A DNA stretch of 64,000 nucleotides from Syngnathus acus (lineage: Eukaryota; Chordata; Actinopteri; Syngnathiformes; Syngnathidae), in the NCBI RefSeq assembly GCF_901709675.1, contig NC_051091.1, positions 10,078,967 to 10,142,966 on the forward strand, read 5' to 3'. A program made the translations under genes and the position numbers. Below are positions 46,801 through 60,300 of this stretch, piece by piece. The notes beneath the pieces are model-generated. The model did no database searches. It saw nothing but the letters and a program-made list of their open reading frames with translations, and was not told the DNA's origin. Position 1 is the stretch's first letter, and each line of letters opens with the position of its first letter.

Positions 46801-49800
46801 AGAAAACCTGCACATCGTTCTCGTCCCTGAGACGCACAATCGAGGTTAAGATTAACAGCTATGTAGACTGAACCAAGATGGCTCCAGACTGGCAAGGCCC
46901 ATTCATACCGTTGCTAGGCAACAGCCAACAACATTCACGATACTCTGAGTTCATGTTTTATATCCACACACTAACCTTGGCAGGGGGGTGAACAGGTCAG
47001 AGGTGAGAGGCCGCGTTCCAAAGCGGTAGCTCAGCTGTAGGTTGCTCTGGCAGATTTTGTCCGGGCCGCATCCCTCGCGCAGGAAGTTCACCTTCAATAA
47101 AAGAAGAAGATATGCTAATGAGTACAGTAGATATTAGAGACGCACATTAATTAGAAGACTGGACGTTTTCCAAGAGTGACTTGAAATTTCTTGCGGAGAG
47201 TAGTAGTAGTAACCCCGAGTGACCTCCGAGTGCAGCGTGTTGGAGGGCGACACGTTGAGCACAGGAGCCAATCTCTCCAGCCGCTTAGCTCCCGAGTGTC
47301 TGTGCGGGGGCACAGGTTTAATGGTGTGGGTGATGGCCAATGAGATGGGTCGAAGTTTGTCCCGGATGTTCTCCTGCGTGGAGAGAGTATACAAAATATA
47401 GAAATATGAGCCATTAGGGGACTGATTGATATTTTGCACATATGGGATGTTGTGCCAACCAGCATCCCGGTCCTCAAGTAAGTTTTACTGACATGGAGTT
47501 GGAAGGTAGCGGTGGCACACGCTGGGTGTTTCTGCCGATGAAGCTCCACCTCCTCGATCTGCGTGTACTCGGACTCCAGGGAACTGCGGCCCAGGAAGTT
47601 GACGCGGTGCGGCAGGCCCAGCTTCCTGCGCTCCGCGTCGGCTTCAAAACGCACCATCAGGGCTTGAAAGTGGCAAGAAATCAAAATGTTAGCAAGCACA
47701 GAGGTTGAGCAGCATTTTTAATTGTTACTAGAATAAATAACGTGTGCTAATTAGCCACCCTAGCCACCAATTAGCCATTCAACACTAAACTGAACATTAT
47801 GTCGGACTCACTTATATGTGGCGAGTAGTGCACTGGGTGAGCCGCATAGACAAAGCAAGCCTTGACCTCGATGCTACAATGAAAAAGCAGAGGGGAGAGC
47901 AAACAGATCAGGAACGTAAAAGGAGATCAATTTACAGGATCGTGTGGATCTGCTCTTACCAAACTCCATCTCGGCCTTTACAGTTATGCTGTGTCAGATC
48001 GATGTATTCCGGGTCAATGGATATTTCCCGAATTACATGGATGACTGGGCGAGACCTTTATGGACCAAAAAAAACAATGGAGTGTCAAAAGAACACACAC
48101 CGACCGGATCTGCTTTTATATGTATACCTGAAGAGCACCACTGAATTATTGAGTGAGCCAATGGCGAGGTCTGGATAGTGGTTCTCATCCACGTCCAAGC
48201 CGCCTGAGATGGAGTATCCGAAACGCCTCACGTCAAAGTCTTGGCCATCCAGCACCTAAATAGTCACAGGGAATAAACTTGATCTCTTCCTGTCATCTAC
48301 TTTTTTTCCACATCTTAAAAAAAAAAATCACCTGAGCAGGTTTGGTTTCAATTCCTGCATCCGAGCCTCGGTAGATGAACACCTTGCCGTCCCCGTCAAA
48401 CGGAGCACCAACGGCGATGTCTGCACCGGGGTTACAATTGTCGTGGATTTTGACCAGTTTTGATTTCAGTTTGACATTTTTTTTAATTCAGTTAGTTTTG
48501 AATAGGTTTCGGGGTATGTTTATTAGTTTTATTCGATTCATTTTTTGTTACAGTTTAGTTTATTATTAAACTATCTGGATCAGGTTCATCCAATGAAATG
48601 TTATTCTTCTGCAGTAACATGACAGTTTTATCCTGTGGTTTAAATTCTCAAGTTACTCCATCTGTCTAATACACGTTATCTAAAAATACAATAGAGTAAA
48701 TTCTACATTAGACTTTGGATGGATTTTTGTATGTTTGACTCTCACCTCCGTATCCGTCCTGGTCCAAATCACCTATGTTGCTGACCGTCATGCCAAACAT
48801 GGAGTCGTATGTCCCGTTGAGACGGATGGGCCGGGCCTGATCGTCCCAGTGTCCAAAGGGGTTTAGGTACACGTAGACGGCACCACCGATCTCAGCTTTA
48901 CGGTCAAAAAAATTGGGCGCTCCCACGATCAAGTCGGTCCAACTAAGAATAGGAACAATTATAAAAAGACATTATGATTTTGTATCTAGCAACTAGTCTC
49001 CATCAAGCACTTTGGTTTAGTTCCCTATTTCAGGAGGACAGAAGACAAAGTGTCTCCTCACCCATCATTGTTGAGATCAGTGGTTGCCACTGAGTAGCCG
49101 AAAGAAGACGCGAGCTCCTCTCCCCAGAAAATATGCTCGGGCACCAAGCGGTGAACGTTGTCCTTGCGTAGCAACACCACGGCCCCCGTGTGATTAGCCC
49201 GCGGTGCACCTGCCACAAAGGTCAACTCCCCGAGGCTCATTATTCCCATGGCCGAGTCCACGGAGAAGCCTGGCGGAGGAGGCGGAAGGGGGTAGTTAGG
49301 CTCAAGATTTAGTAGTATTGACCGTGGTGGGTGGTTGGGGGGGCTTCTCTGTGCTCATCTTCTTACTAATGAAATGTATGCCTAAAGTGACTATTGATTT
49401 TGTGTCCAACTCCTGATGAGGCCAGCTAGCGCTTGTCGGTCTGCGGGTATGTGGGGTGATCTATTGAGCTTCAGCTCATGTCTCACGAGGTCTGCATCGC
49501 TTAATTTTAGTCGAAGCATGTAAACATTGTGACTAGACATGAATCAGATTTATAGCCCAAAGCGGGGATTCCTAAACTGTGGTGAGCACTCTCCAGGGTG
49601 TGTGGGACATTAATTGTGTAATAATTACACAGCTGTAAATGGGTCTATTTGACTTTTGTGTAGGTGCAACGACTTTGGGGGATGGGCCCCAATGACAATA
49701 CAATAAAAGCACAATTACTAGGTTTTACCAAAATAAACAAGCCAATGGGCTTTGTTTTGAAAGGGGGTGCATCAACGTTCATTGTGCACTTAGTCTCCCC

Positions 49801-52800
49801 AATAACATAGGATTTGGATATTTTCGAATGATTTAATTTGGTTTCACTTGATGCACTCACATCTTTAAAATCCAAACCAACTTTCAGATTCAATTTTTTC
49901 GATGAATGTTTTGTGGTAGGGTTAGCCCCAAGTATTTCATTGTTTGTTCACTGTGTGTGTGTTGTGTGATTGTGTGAGTGTGTGTGTATAAAGGATAGAA
50001 GCGTGATTGTGGCAGGTGGCAAGTGTGGTGCGTTTAAATCCAAATAATACAAAACAAATCATAACAAACTATTTAAACAGAAGCAAACCACATGCATTTG
50101 TTATAACATGCTGGGTGGGGAGGTTGTGAGTGACAAAAGGGGGGATGCTCCGTCTGACACTAAATTTTCAAAAATGGAGGCGACAAAGCTGAGACAAACA
50201 GCAAGCAGCACCAGGACGACAGGCGAGGAATGTCTGAAGTGTAAAATATAATGGGGGTGTCGCAGGAGCTACTTTTGCCACACATGGTGTTTTTTAACTC
50301 ACGTCAGTTACAAGGTCAACAATAAAACTGGAGTGGGAAACGCAAAACAAATGCTTGTGAGGTAATTTTGTGTCCTCAGCAAGACTCTGCATACTTCTAT
50401 ATTCTTAAATATCCTATTCCAGTTTTGCTCCGTCAGCTAAGATTTGTATAGATGTTTGCGTATATATTACATTATGTTAATTATATACTGTAATTATATC
50501 CTGGCAGTTTTTTTATTACATTACAATTATTTTAACTCATTATTTTAAGACTGGACAACTTAGAAACACACTACATACTAGTAATAATAAAAAAAAATAC
50601 ATAAATAAAGTTTTTAAATAAATAAATAGATAAATTAAAAAATGATACATTTACATAGTTTCCTACCAAATTCTCATGAGCACAGGCTTTTTTTCGTCAG
50701 ACGTGCGGGTGTGTCATTTCATCTTGTTAGAATCAATGGGGTCATGTGAGTTATTTAAAAAAATGAAGGCTAAAATGTCACATGGGAATTAGTGTTGTCA
50801 AGGAGACGGCTAAATAAGGAGTGGGGCAAAAGGGTCAGCGGGACTAGAAGGTATGTGATTTAGGAGATTTACGGGAGATCCACGCAGTCAGTGAGACGTA
50901 AGAACACCGCAATCCAACGTTAACCATGAAAACGTCCTGTGAAGTCGACGACGGGTCACTAAGCTTCAACGGGACACTTGCTTAAAAATACCTCAAAAGA
51001 AGGTAATACCAACCCTTGTTAGTAAGCACACTCCCAAAAAAACACCCAAACCGTATGCTAGTTAGACATTTTTGGAAAAATTAGTAGAATGGGGGCAAGC
51101 TAACTAACACCAAGATACCCCGGAAAAGCCTCTTTTTGTACATTACATGCAGACTTGAGATGACAAAGACTTACAGACACAGGAGATGAACTCAATGTTG
51201 CTCCAAGAGACAACCACCCACTGATAGTGTAGGAGTCCACTGGCTTCGGTGGGGTTCAGATACCCCATAGTGATGGTGTAATGGTTGTCCGTCTCTACGT
51301 GTAACCTTGCCGTGTAACTGATAAACCATCCAAGGTGATCTTTTACCAAACATCTGCCATGGACTAACTATGACAGGATAAATGGAATCGAAATCATGAC
51401 TGTCATGTTTAGGGTGGTTGTCTCTTAACAGTAAAGTCCAACACAGATCGAAATCCAGACACCATTAGCAAGAAAGGATTAACAACAGGAAGAAGAAAAT
51501 GGGGTTTAGGGCTACTTCTAGATCAGGAAAAGCCAACCCGGTCCAAAGAACAACACATCACGCCTACAAACCTAAGTAGCTATTATGGGCTACATCCTCA
51601 AAGGCTGTGGGCTTCGTGGAGGGCTCCAGAGTTTTGTACAGCGGTTCGTCCTTAACTGGGTTAGCCAAGAACAAGAGCCCTATGGCCCCAGACAGGAGAG
51701 GAAAGGAGGTAGAGGGACCAGCGCAGGGAGGGTGACAGGGTGGTGAAATGTGAGGGAGGTGAGGCGGGTAGAATGAAAAAGAAAGGGGGAGAGGAGGGTG
51801 CAGGTGAGATAAGCTGTGACTGATTGGTGCTGTGTTTCGGTGGGTGGGTGGGCGGCAGCCGTTTTCCCTGCAGAAAACTCCCGGCTCTCTGGTGGAGCGA
51901 CGGCCCTCCGGGTTCAGAGTGTACCCTGAGTCTCATGGCTGACATCAGATCATTTGAAGCCAAATATAATTTCCAGTCCAGAAAAAACTCTGGACACCAA
52001 ATCCCAGCCGGGAATGAGTTGAAAACCTTGAGGGTTTTGGCCATAAATAACCTTCCAGGAATAGATGGAGTCACTGCTCAGTTGTGGCCTGGGGCTATAT
52101 CGGAGAGCGGTGAGGTACAGTCTGAGCCCTGGTCGCCATCTTCCACCAGACCCTCGCTTCCTCAGGGAGGGCGAACCCTACCCAGGTAACTGTGGTAGGG
52201 CACAGGGATGAGCCGGGCATTAAGCTCTTTCTGATCCGCCACCTCGTAGGGTCCGTCATCATAGACACCAAGGTCGAGCAGCGTCTGGTTTAACAGCTGC
52301 ATGCGCACTTCACCTGAAATGCAAACGTGTGAGGCCAAAACATGAAAACAGGTATACGCTCCCAAAACACTGGCGGAAACCATCTGGACGGCTACACTGG
52401 AGAAAGACGTTTGGGTTGATCGGATTCTGGAGCGAGATTCAAACAAGATGAGATTGTCAATTAACTGTGAAGCAATTCATTTACAGTTGGTATTAGATAG
52501 CAAAAGAATCCAGGCACATATGGAAAAGACTTCAGACGCTTATCCCAAGTTCAGAAAATTTCCTTCCCTGCGTAAAGTCAATGTGTTTAAATGTTTCCTT
52601 GTGGGTTAGCTGAGATTTACACCGAGTAGTTCAACTCTTACATTGCGGCTTTTTAATCCATACAGGCCACCGTACCTTTCCAGTGGTATGTCCCGGGGGC
52701 CCCAAACAATATGAAGTTGTTGTCTGGGGTGAAACTGACGGAAAGACCTTGTTGGCAGAAGCCAAACTGCTCGTGACCCTGCGGTCGGCCCTCACAGAAC

Positions 52801-55800
52801 TTCCACTCTCCTCCATCCAGGTCGTCTCGCTTTGTCAGGTCTTCACTCAGAACGTAGCAGCGTCCGATAGGAGATCGCGTCTCGGTGGGTTGGTGCACGC
52901 GCTGCCTGAGCTCGTACAGGTGAGCGCAGGTCTGGGGAGAGGTAACAGGGTAGCCAAACATTGTGCAGCTGTAGAAGTAGAAGATGTTTTTTAATCAAGA
53001 ATTCCTGACTTACCACCACCTTGCCTCCAATGCCTTGGCTCTTGACAGTAACTCCCAGCCATTGGTTGTCCTTGTTCTCCTTGTTTAGACTCACTGAAGG
53101 AGAAGAACGCAAAACAGGATGAGAAATAAGTCTAGGATTTGGTCCGAGCGGCAAGGTGCTACATGTGACTCAAACCAGATCAGGCTCGAATTTTTGTTCC
53201 GTATTTCAAAAGCATGCAACTTCGGTTCTTGGCTCTTTGGTGACTTCAATGCTACTGAAAAGAGAATAAAAACGTACCTGTACCATCAATATCAACCCTC
53301 TCACAGTCATATTCCTCGGGTGTGATAGGACACTTGAACAGGGCTCCAGGTCGACTGCCGCGCAACAAACCGTGGCCTGCAGCCTGTGGCGCCCCAACTA
53401 AGATCCTGAGACAACACAATTGTAAGGATTAGCATGATGGATGAATCGATCCTCATGTTGGAAAATGAATCCATCGACAAATGATGGTCAGCCTGCACAT
53501 CGATCATTAGAACCATCACAACGAGTTAATGTATGTGATATCAGGAACTTTGCATAATGATTCAAGGTAGTACTAACTGTGATATTTTGGTCTGCGGTTG
53601 ATTTCCTGTATTTAAATAGTACAATCACAAACAAGAATCATGACATCAGATAGTGTAGCCCGACCAAGTAGTGGTACGTGTATTAGACAAAAAACTTTGC
53701 TTTTCATTATCTCGACTGTGGGACAGCTCTACGTGGGCTCTATGTCGTTTGCACAAACTTGCTTTGAATCTCAACCTTCACCCATCATGGAACGCCTTTA
53801 TTCTCACTAAGATGGTTGATGATATTTGTTGGGGGGCAGAGTCGCTGCCCTCTGCCTTATTAGGAGCGCAGATTCTTAGGCTATTTTAAAAACTGAATGT
53901 TGGGCCGCATTCCAGCCAACACTGTCAGGCATGGCGGATGCATGGAAGCAAGTCGTCAAGACACAGAAGGGGAAGGGGGGGGAAGTTCAAATAGGAAAAG
54001 TAAAAATAGTTAGCCTTAAGGATCAGCTTTTGTTTCCATCTTAGCCACGCTAGTGTGACTAAATCACTCTCTTTGGTCAGAGTTTCATTCCATCGAAAAT
54101 AATACAACTGTTAATTCACAATCCATTTTAATCTGATAATTCCCAAGCTATCTCCGCACTTTGTTAATATGCTTGCATATGTTTTTCGGTAAGTGCTCCT
54201 GTTTTGGTTAGCAATAGGCTTCCAATGTGTTAAGTCTTCAATGTCCATGTGTTATCAGTCATGTAAAATCAATTAGTTCAAATGATTGCAGCATATGAAT
54301 CACCATTCTGGACTCCTAATTTCATGTACTGCAGCCTTTTGAACACCTTTATTCTCCATTGTTCAGCGATGAGTCAGAAAGTCTCTCCGTCATTTTCAAC
54401 TGCCGGATCATCTTTCAGCCAACCCACATGACATGCACAACTAAGCTTTGTGGGGTTTAAATCTGTGTGTCTGTATGCTTCTGTGTGTGCCCGTGCACAC
54501 ACATGCATGTGTGTGTATTGGTGGTGTAATGTGAATATAATTACCCGCACACAAAAACACACACACATTGTTGGCATATCCTTACTGTACTGTACACTAC
54601 CATCAATCCACTGAGATCATATCGAGCAGTTGAGTGTGAGCTTGGGTTTTGTTTGGAAAAACCCCGCATGAACTGTCTCATGAAACTGTATAGACGAGTT
54701 GAATGCTCACTGATTTTGCCTGAAGGTTATTTTTCATACACAAACTAACGACAGGTCAATGAATAGTAGTATCATAGGTACCAAGTGAACAGCTGTTATG
54801 GTTTACTATCATTTACCAGAATGTAAGATAAACAACGGAGCACTGATAACAAGACCTGCCACCCAAATTAAATTGGTGTTAAACCGACAAAGACCAGACG
54901 ATCGCCAAGCATTTGGCTCAAACAAGCTGTCAAGGCAAAAGGTTTACTTCATAAAATCTAAACAGTAACAAATACACTTCTGGCTGAAAATAACAAACAC
55001 AGCAGAACCTTACGCTTCAAACATTGTTCATTGACCCTAACCCTCATCCACCCTAAGCACCATGTGACCCATCCACTTGCGTAAGCTCGTTCAATTTATT
55101 CACATCCATAAATGTGCTACTTCTCCTGATTTTGTTTAGGACGATCACATGCTAACTGTTGATATTCTTCTGAGTTCTATTGTACAAACTAGACTACTAA
55201 TATTTTGGATCTTTCCAGTGAGTGAGTTGTACCAGCAAGTAGATTCTGATGGATAGACTGACTTCTTGCGTTATATCAGTGAATGCTTGTGACGAATGGG
55301 CAGATGGATGGACAGAAGGCCATATGGACGTACAGACGAATAGGCCCGCATTTAGCAATATACCAATGAATTGCTTCGAACAGACAGACAGACGATCGTC
55401 TGATTATTTCTCAGTGGGCGTCTGACGGTGAATTTTTGGATGCACAGACGGACATATGGACGAATGGATGGCGTTAGAGTTGTTTTGGATGGACAGACAG
55501 ACATCATGTTACACCAGTCAGTCGCTTCTGATGGCTGGATTGACGTCTCTCATTCTTTCTGTTATGTGTCAGTCACTTCTTTCTGATGGATGGACGGCTG
55601 GAGGGTAAAACGTTTTGTCATCATGGTGATACGCTTACTTTTAATGTCCCAGGATTGATGATTTGACAGCCGCTCATAATTGTGGAACATTAGTTGCACC
55701 TTCAACATTTCCATTAGGATTTTAGACTGATGAACCCCCAAGTCTACTCTCACGCTTAACATGTGTTCGGTGGACAGGAGGCAGTGGAAGGCAGCTCTTC

Positions 55801-57290
55801 AGGATCGGCAGGGGGGTGATGGCCTCCCCTTATTGTCCCGAGGCAAGACTGTGACCTCTGATCTGGATATACAAACATATACTTGCAAAGTCAAACATGA
55901 GCATACTATGTACCCAAATTTGTATTTACACAGTCAAAGTCTACATACACCAACTATGTAAACCAGGACTCAATACCCGACCCGCCGTCTGTCTTTAAAA
56001 CATTTATTTTTGGGGAACTCTACGGGAAGCAACAGCTGAGAATGAGATGCTGTGAATCATAATGTGTGCCACAAAAACAGAGGGCATGGATAATGCACAA
56101 TAAAAGGGGAAAAGAGAAGGACAGAGACAGCTGGTAGTCCATGCAAAAACCCCTTTGGGACACGATGGTTCACAACCGGGAAAGGTGATTCAATGCAATG
56201 ATTTGCTTCAGTTAAAAAAAGACCAAAAAAACAAATCCCCTCAGAAAGTGTGTCTCAAATGCCCTCCGGTCAATTACACGGCACATACTATATAAAGACA
56301 GACTCGCAGAGTGGCAACTGAACACACACCAAGGTCAGGAACTACTACACCATCAGTTGCTATGGCGGATGCCAGTGAAAACAAAAATGACAGACCACCA
56401 TGAAACAGCCGCAAAGTATAAGATGCACAAATCTATTTTTCAGCATCATAAAATCCAATTAGCAATGGTCGATATATCGCATCATAGCGATCCCTAATTC
56501 CACCTGGGGTGGTGAAATTAGATTCACTGTGTCTATATTGCGAACAGATGCTAAAAACCAGGTCTGTTTTGGGACCATTTACAATGGCAGCACCATGTGC
56601 AATTTATTTTTCGACAGCGCTCAAATCCATCCGATTTTTGTTCACTTGACTCAATTTACTAAAGATGTGCCGTGCTGAACTCGGTTGCGTTTAGGTATTA
56701 TATGACACAAATGAGCCAATCCTCGTGTCACATACATCTTTAACAAGCCACTCATCTCACCAGTTGGCCTTCTATTGATCAACATGTCAATGATCATTTT
56801 CAGGAAATAGATGAGGTAATGATTGGCCCTTAGGAATACGTTCACATCTGTTCTATAATCTTCAATGTCATTCTTCTCCTTATCAATCAATTTATCCATC
56901 CATTTCGGTATTTACCTACTGAGACTTTAAAGTACACTTGTAGGCACTTCTTGGACATATGTCGCAAAAAAAAAAAAAACATTCACACTCATACCCAATT
57001 CAGTCTTTAAAGAAACTAGCATTAACAGTTGAAGTGTTGAAGATGTGCTAACCACTAGCATCACCAAGCTAACACAAACATTTCATTTAATGTTGAATGC
57101 TTTTATGTTAACACAATTATTGCATTTAACTAGTTGGTATTTTTTAGTGATGATAATTATTGACAGTACGCAAAATTTATTACTTGGAATGCAAGAAAAA
57201 GCTGTCAAATAAAATGGTTTAATTTCCTGCCTTATACTTGACAGCTACTGTAAAGAGATGCTATCACCTGATTGATTCAACCGCAGGCTT

Positions 57291-57346
<56 letters not shown>

Positions 57347-60300
57347 GCGCACATTTAATCAAAAGGTGAGGCCGGTCATAGCTTATTCATCCCCGCGGCT
57401 CCTGTTTGTGTTAGACCCTCCCCCACATTAGGAGAATGTGACCACTAGGGTCAACCTCGTCCTTTCTCCTCAAACAACCTTGATGACACGTGAATAATCA
57501 AACACCAAAAACAAACGATGGAGCCACCGATTATCTAAAAAGCATGCCATGTTTTCCTGCTCTCAGTCCAACTGAAGTTGTGTTTTTCTTGCTGACTCGG
57601 CGCTTTGTCCCGCGCTCTCACTCCGCTAATATTCTTGAAAGCTTTCGGGCCTGGCACCAACGCTTCCCGCCGAGCTTTTGTATGGGTCATGGCAGGCCGA
57701 CGGAGTGCTAAATGGACAGACAGTGAAGAGTATTCAATGAGAGTTCTATAAATTATTTCTCCTTGTAGGTAAGCAGTGGGAAAAAGAAAGGACTTCGATG
57801 CACTGCCAAGGCTTTCACATGAATGGGCTGCAGGACAAGAGTTACTGTAGACAGATTATGAATTGAGTTTGGGGATGGGAGGGGGCAAAAGCGGGGGAGG
57901 CTGTTCTTAACCCAAGATGGAGGGCGAAGGGGTGGCGGGAGAAGGAGGGGAGTGTTTTATTGTGCTTTTGTGATGCAAATTGACAAGTCCATTCTGTGTG
58001 TGATGGAATGGTGCAGGGACATAGTGACATACATTTAAAGAGGTGTCAAACTCATTCTTGTCACATGCTGTATTGTGCTTATGGGTTCCATCTGTTATGA
58101 CTGTTATGACTGGGAAAGGATATGCATATATAATTGCCGAACCAGTTAGTTTAAAGTTTAAGTCCCTCCATGGCCATGCAGCACTCAGCTCCCTTCCCGG
58201 ATTTTTCAATGTGTCACTTTTCTTCAATACGCCAACAATTTACAACCCGCACGATGGATCACAGCGTACTAATATGTTGCAGTGAGATTGTCGAGAGGCG
58301 GAAATGGCTTTCTTGAATACAAAAGCTCACTCTCAAGGGCTCAGAGGATGAAGATGAAGCACAATAGATGTCTTTGAAGGCCACATAGACAAAACAGCAT
58401 CGATGATTTGTGAGCTGTGGAAAAACACTGCATCGTGTGCGCTTCACTTTCAACAAAACGCAGAGGCCGGAAAAAGGATCTAACACTTTCATTGGATTGG
58501 GTCCATTATATAACTGATGCAGTGGCAGTGAGCCAAACACATCTATGGAGAAAGCTACATGTTGTATATCATGCTGCAATGGCTCTACACAGACGGACAA
58601 ATGGCAGTAAAACATGAGTACATGAGTGCTTCATATAGACTGTACGTAAGTGCTTGATTGTATCAAATTAAAGTAGCACATACGAAATGTGCCCGCCTAC
58701 TGGATGGTGATCAATTAGTTTGTGATCTTTTGTTTTAATATGTGAAATGTTGTCAATATTCCTTTTATTTTGAATGAGCTTTTTATTGTCGCCATTGTTT
58801 TCTGTCTTGGAATATTTTTAAATGCTTTAATTTGTTGATATATTTATTTATATTTTAAAATATGTATTAATTTTAAACCTTTATCTTTGTGTAAAATGAT
58901 TTTTATTTATTTTCATTTCGTTTATTTATTATAGAGATTATATTTATGTTACATTTATCTTGAAATGCAAAATTTCTATCTTTATTTCGATGTTGAAATT
59001 GCTATAATTTTTTTTGTGCCTTTTTTGCTTCATCTTTATTTCAACTTTTTAGTAACTATTATTTCATTATGATTTTTTTTATTTATATTACGTTTTATTA
59101 GTATTTCTTTTATTATTTATATTGCATTTATGAGTTGAACACACACACACAAGCCATTATGTCACAATCAATGTTTTTACTTTTTGGCTAAAACGTGGTT
59201 TGGTTATTTACAACACAGTTTTCGGGTAAAAAATCTTTTAAGCAGCCATCAACAAACAAGCAACACCAATCCAATTTGAGACTCCCACGAGGTTGTGCGG
59301 GAAGTCGGACAAAGTACAACGACGAATTTGCTATTCAGATAGACAGCTGGGAGTTTGAATACAGGGAGTTTCCTGTCTTGGCCATGTGCTCAACTATTAG
59401 TGGAAGCACTTGTCATCTCAGTATAAATAGCAGATCCACACATAACTCCCACTCAAATGCCTCCGTCGTCTGTCTGACAGCAGTGGCAACAGCAGATTGT
59501 CAAGCTGCTTGGAGATGCCAGCAGACCTCCACCAAGGCCAAGTCATAGAAGCCAGTACTGTGACGCGGAACAAAGACATTACAGTAATTCGTTGCACCAG
59601 CCGCCAGAAGCCGGGCATCAGAGTGGGCTTCTACCGATGGCAATCTTTCACAAAGCTGCTTTGATTTTTACAAACCATCTTTGTGCTTTCAACAAATGAC
59701 TGAAACTCAAATTACCTTATTTACACTCAACACAGAAGTAGTGGAAGTGCCTCAGTCAGTGCTGCTGTTTTGGTTAGCGATTACTGTATTTCAGGGCAGT
59801 AGGTACAGGGTGTCTCGAAAGTCACTATAAGCTTCTTTTTCGCTGTTAAGTTTTAGGCATCATTCATGAGCCAATCAGAATAAAATGCTTAGACATAACG
59901 GTTTTTGTATATACCGTGGTTTTTGATGAAATATGGTGCGTCAAATAAATGATTGATTGGTGTTCTGTTGAAGATGGTAGTGAGTGTTACAGTCTGCTTG
60001 TGTCGGGGCCAAGTTGGTTCTGGGAACTTCGGTGAAAGAAAAAAATCGGACTTTTCAATACTCATTACTGGCGCCTACAGGACAGGAGTGCAACAGCACA
60101 CGGCAAGATTTGTCAAGTGTCAAGACGGGAATGTTTTGGGTCATATTGGATCATGTGAAGTGTCTGGAACTTCAAAGCCGTTATCTTCATATCACAATCA
60201 GTGCAGTGCAATGTGACCTCAGGCAAGAGTCACACACAAAGCTCGGCCACATTCAAAGACCAGATGAGTCAGTGGAGCGTCTGATTACAACACTTTGGGG

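Noticed and set aside
47151-47699. A 182-codon - strand ORF as one exon
   Set aside because: It runs through itga7 exons 13 and 12 and the open intron between them; the middle part has no integrin similarity and splice sites are present.
51143-51349. A further itga7 exon between X2 and exon 6
   Set aside because: The translation has no integrin likeness and exon 6 joins directly to X1 or X2 in frame.
51661-52074. A 137-codon - strand ORF
   Set aside because: Only its end overlaps X2, in a different reading frame; the rest is low-complexity serine- and proline-rich intron sequence.
55240-55620. A minisatellite of GGACAGACAGAC units
   Set aside because: The similarity is patchy and no constant period could be established, so it is mentioned only as an imperfect repeat area.
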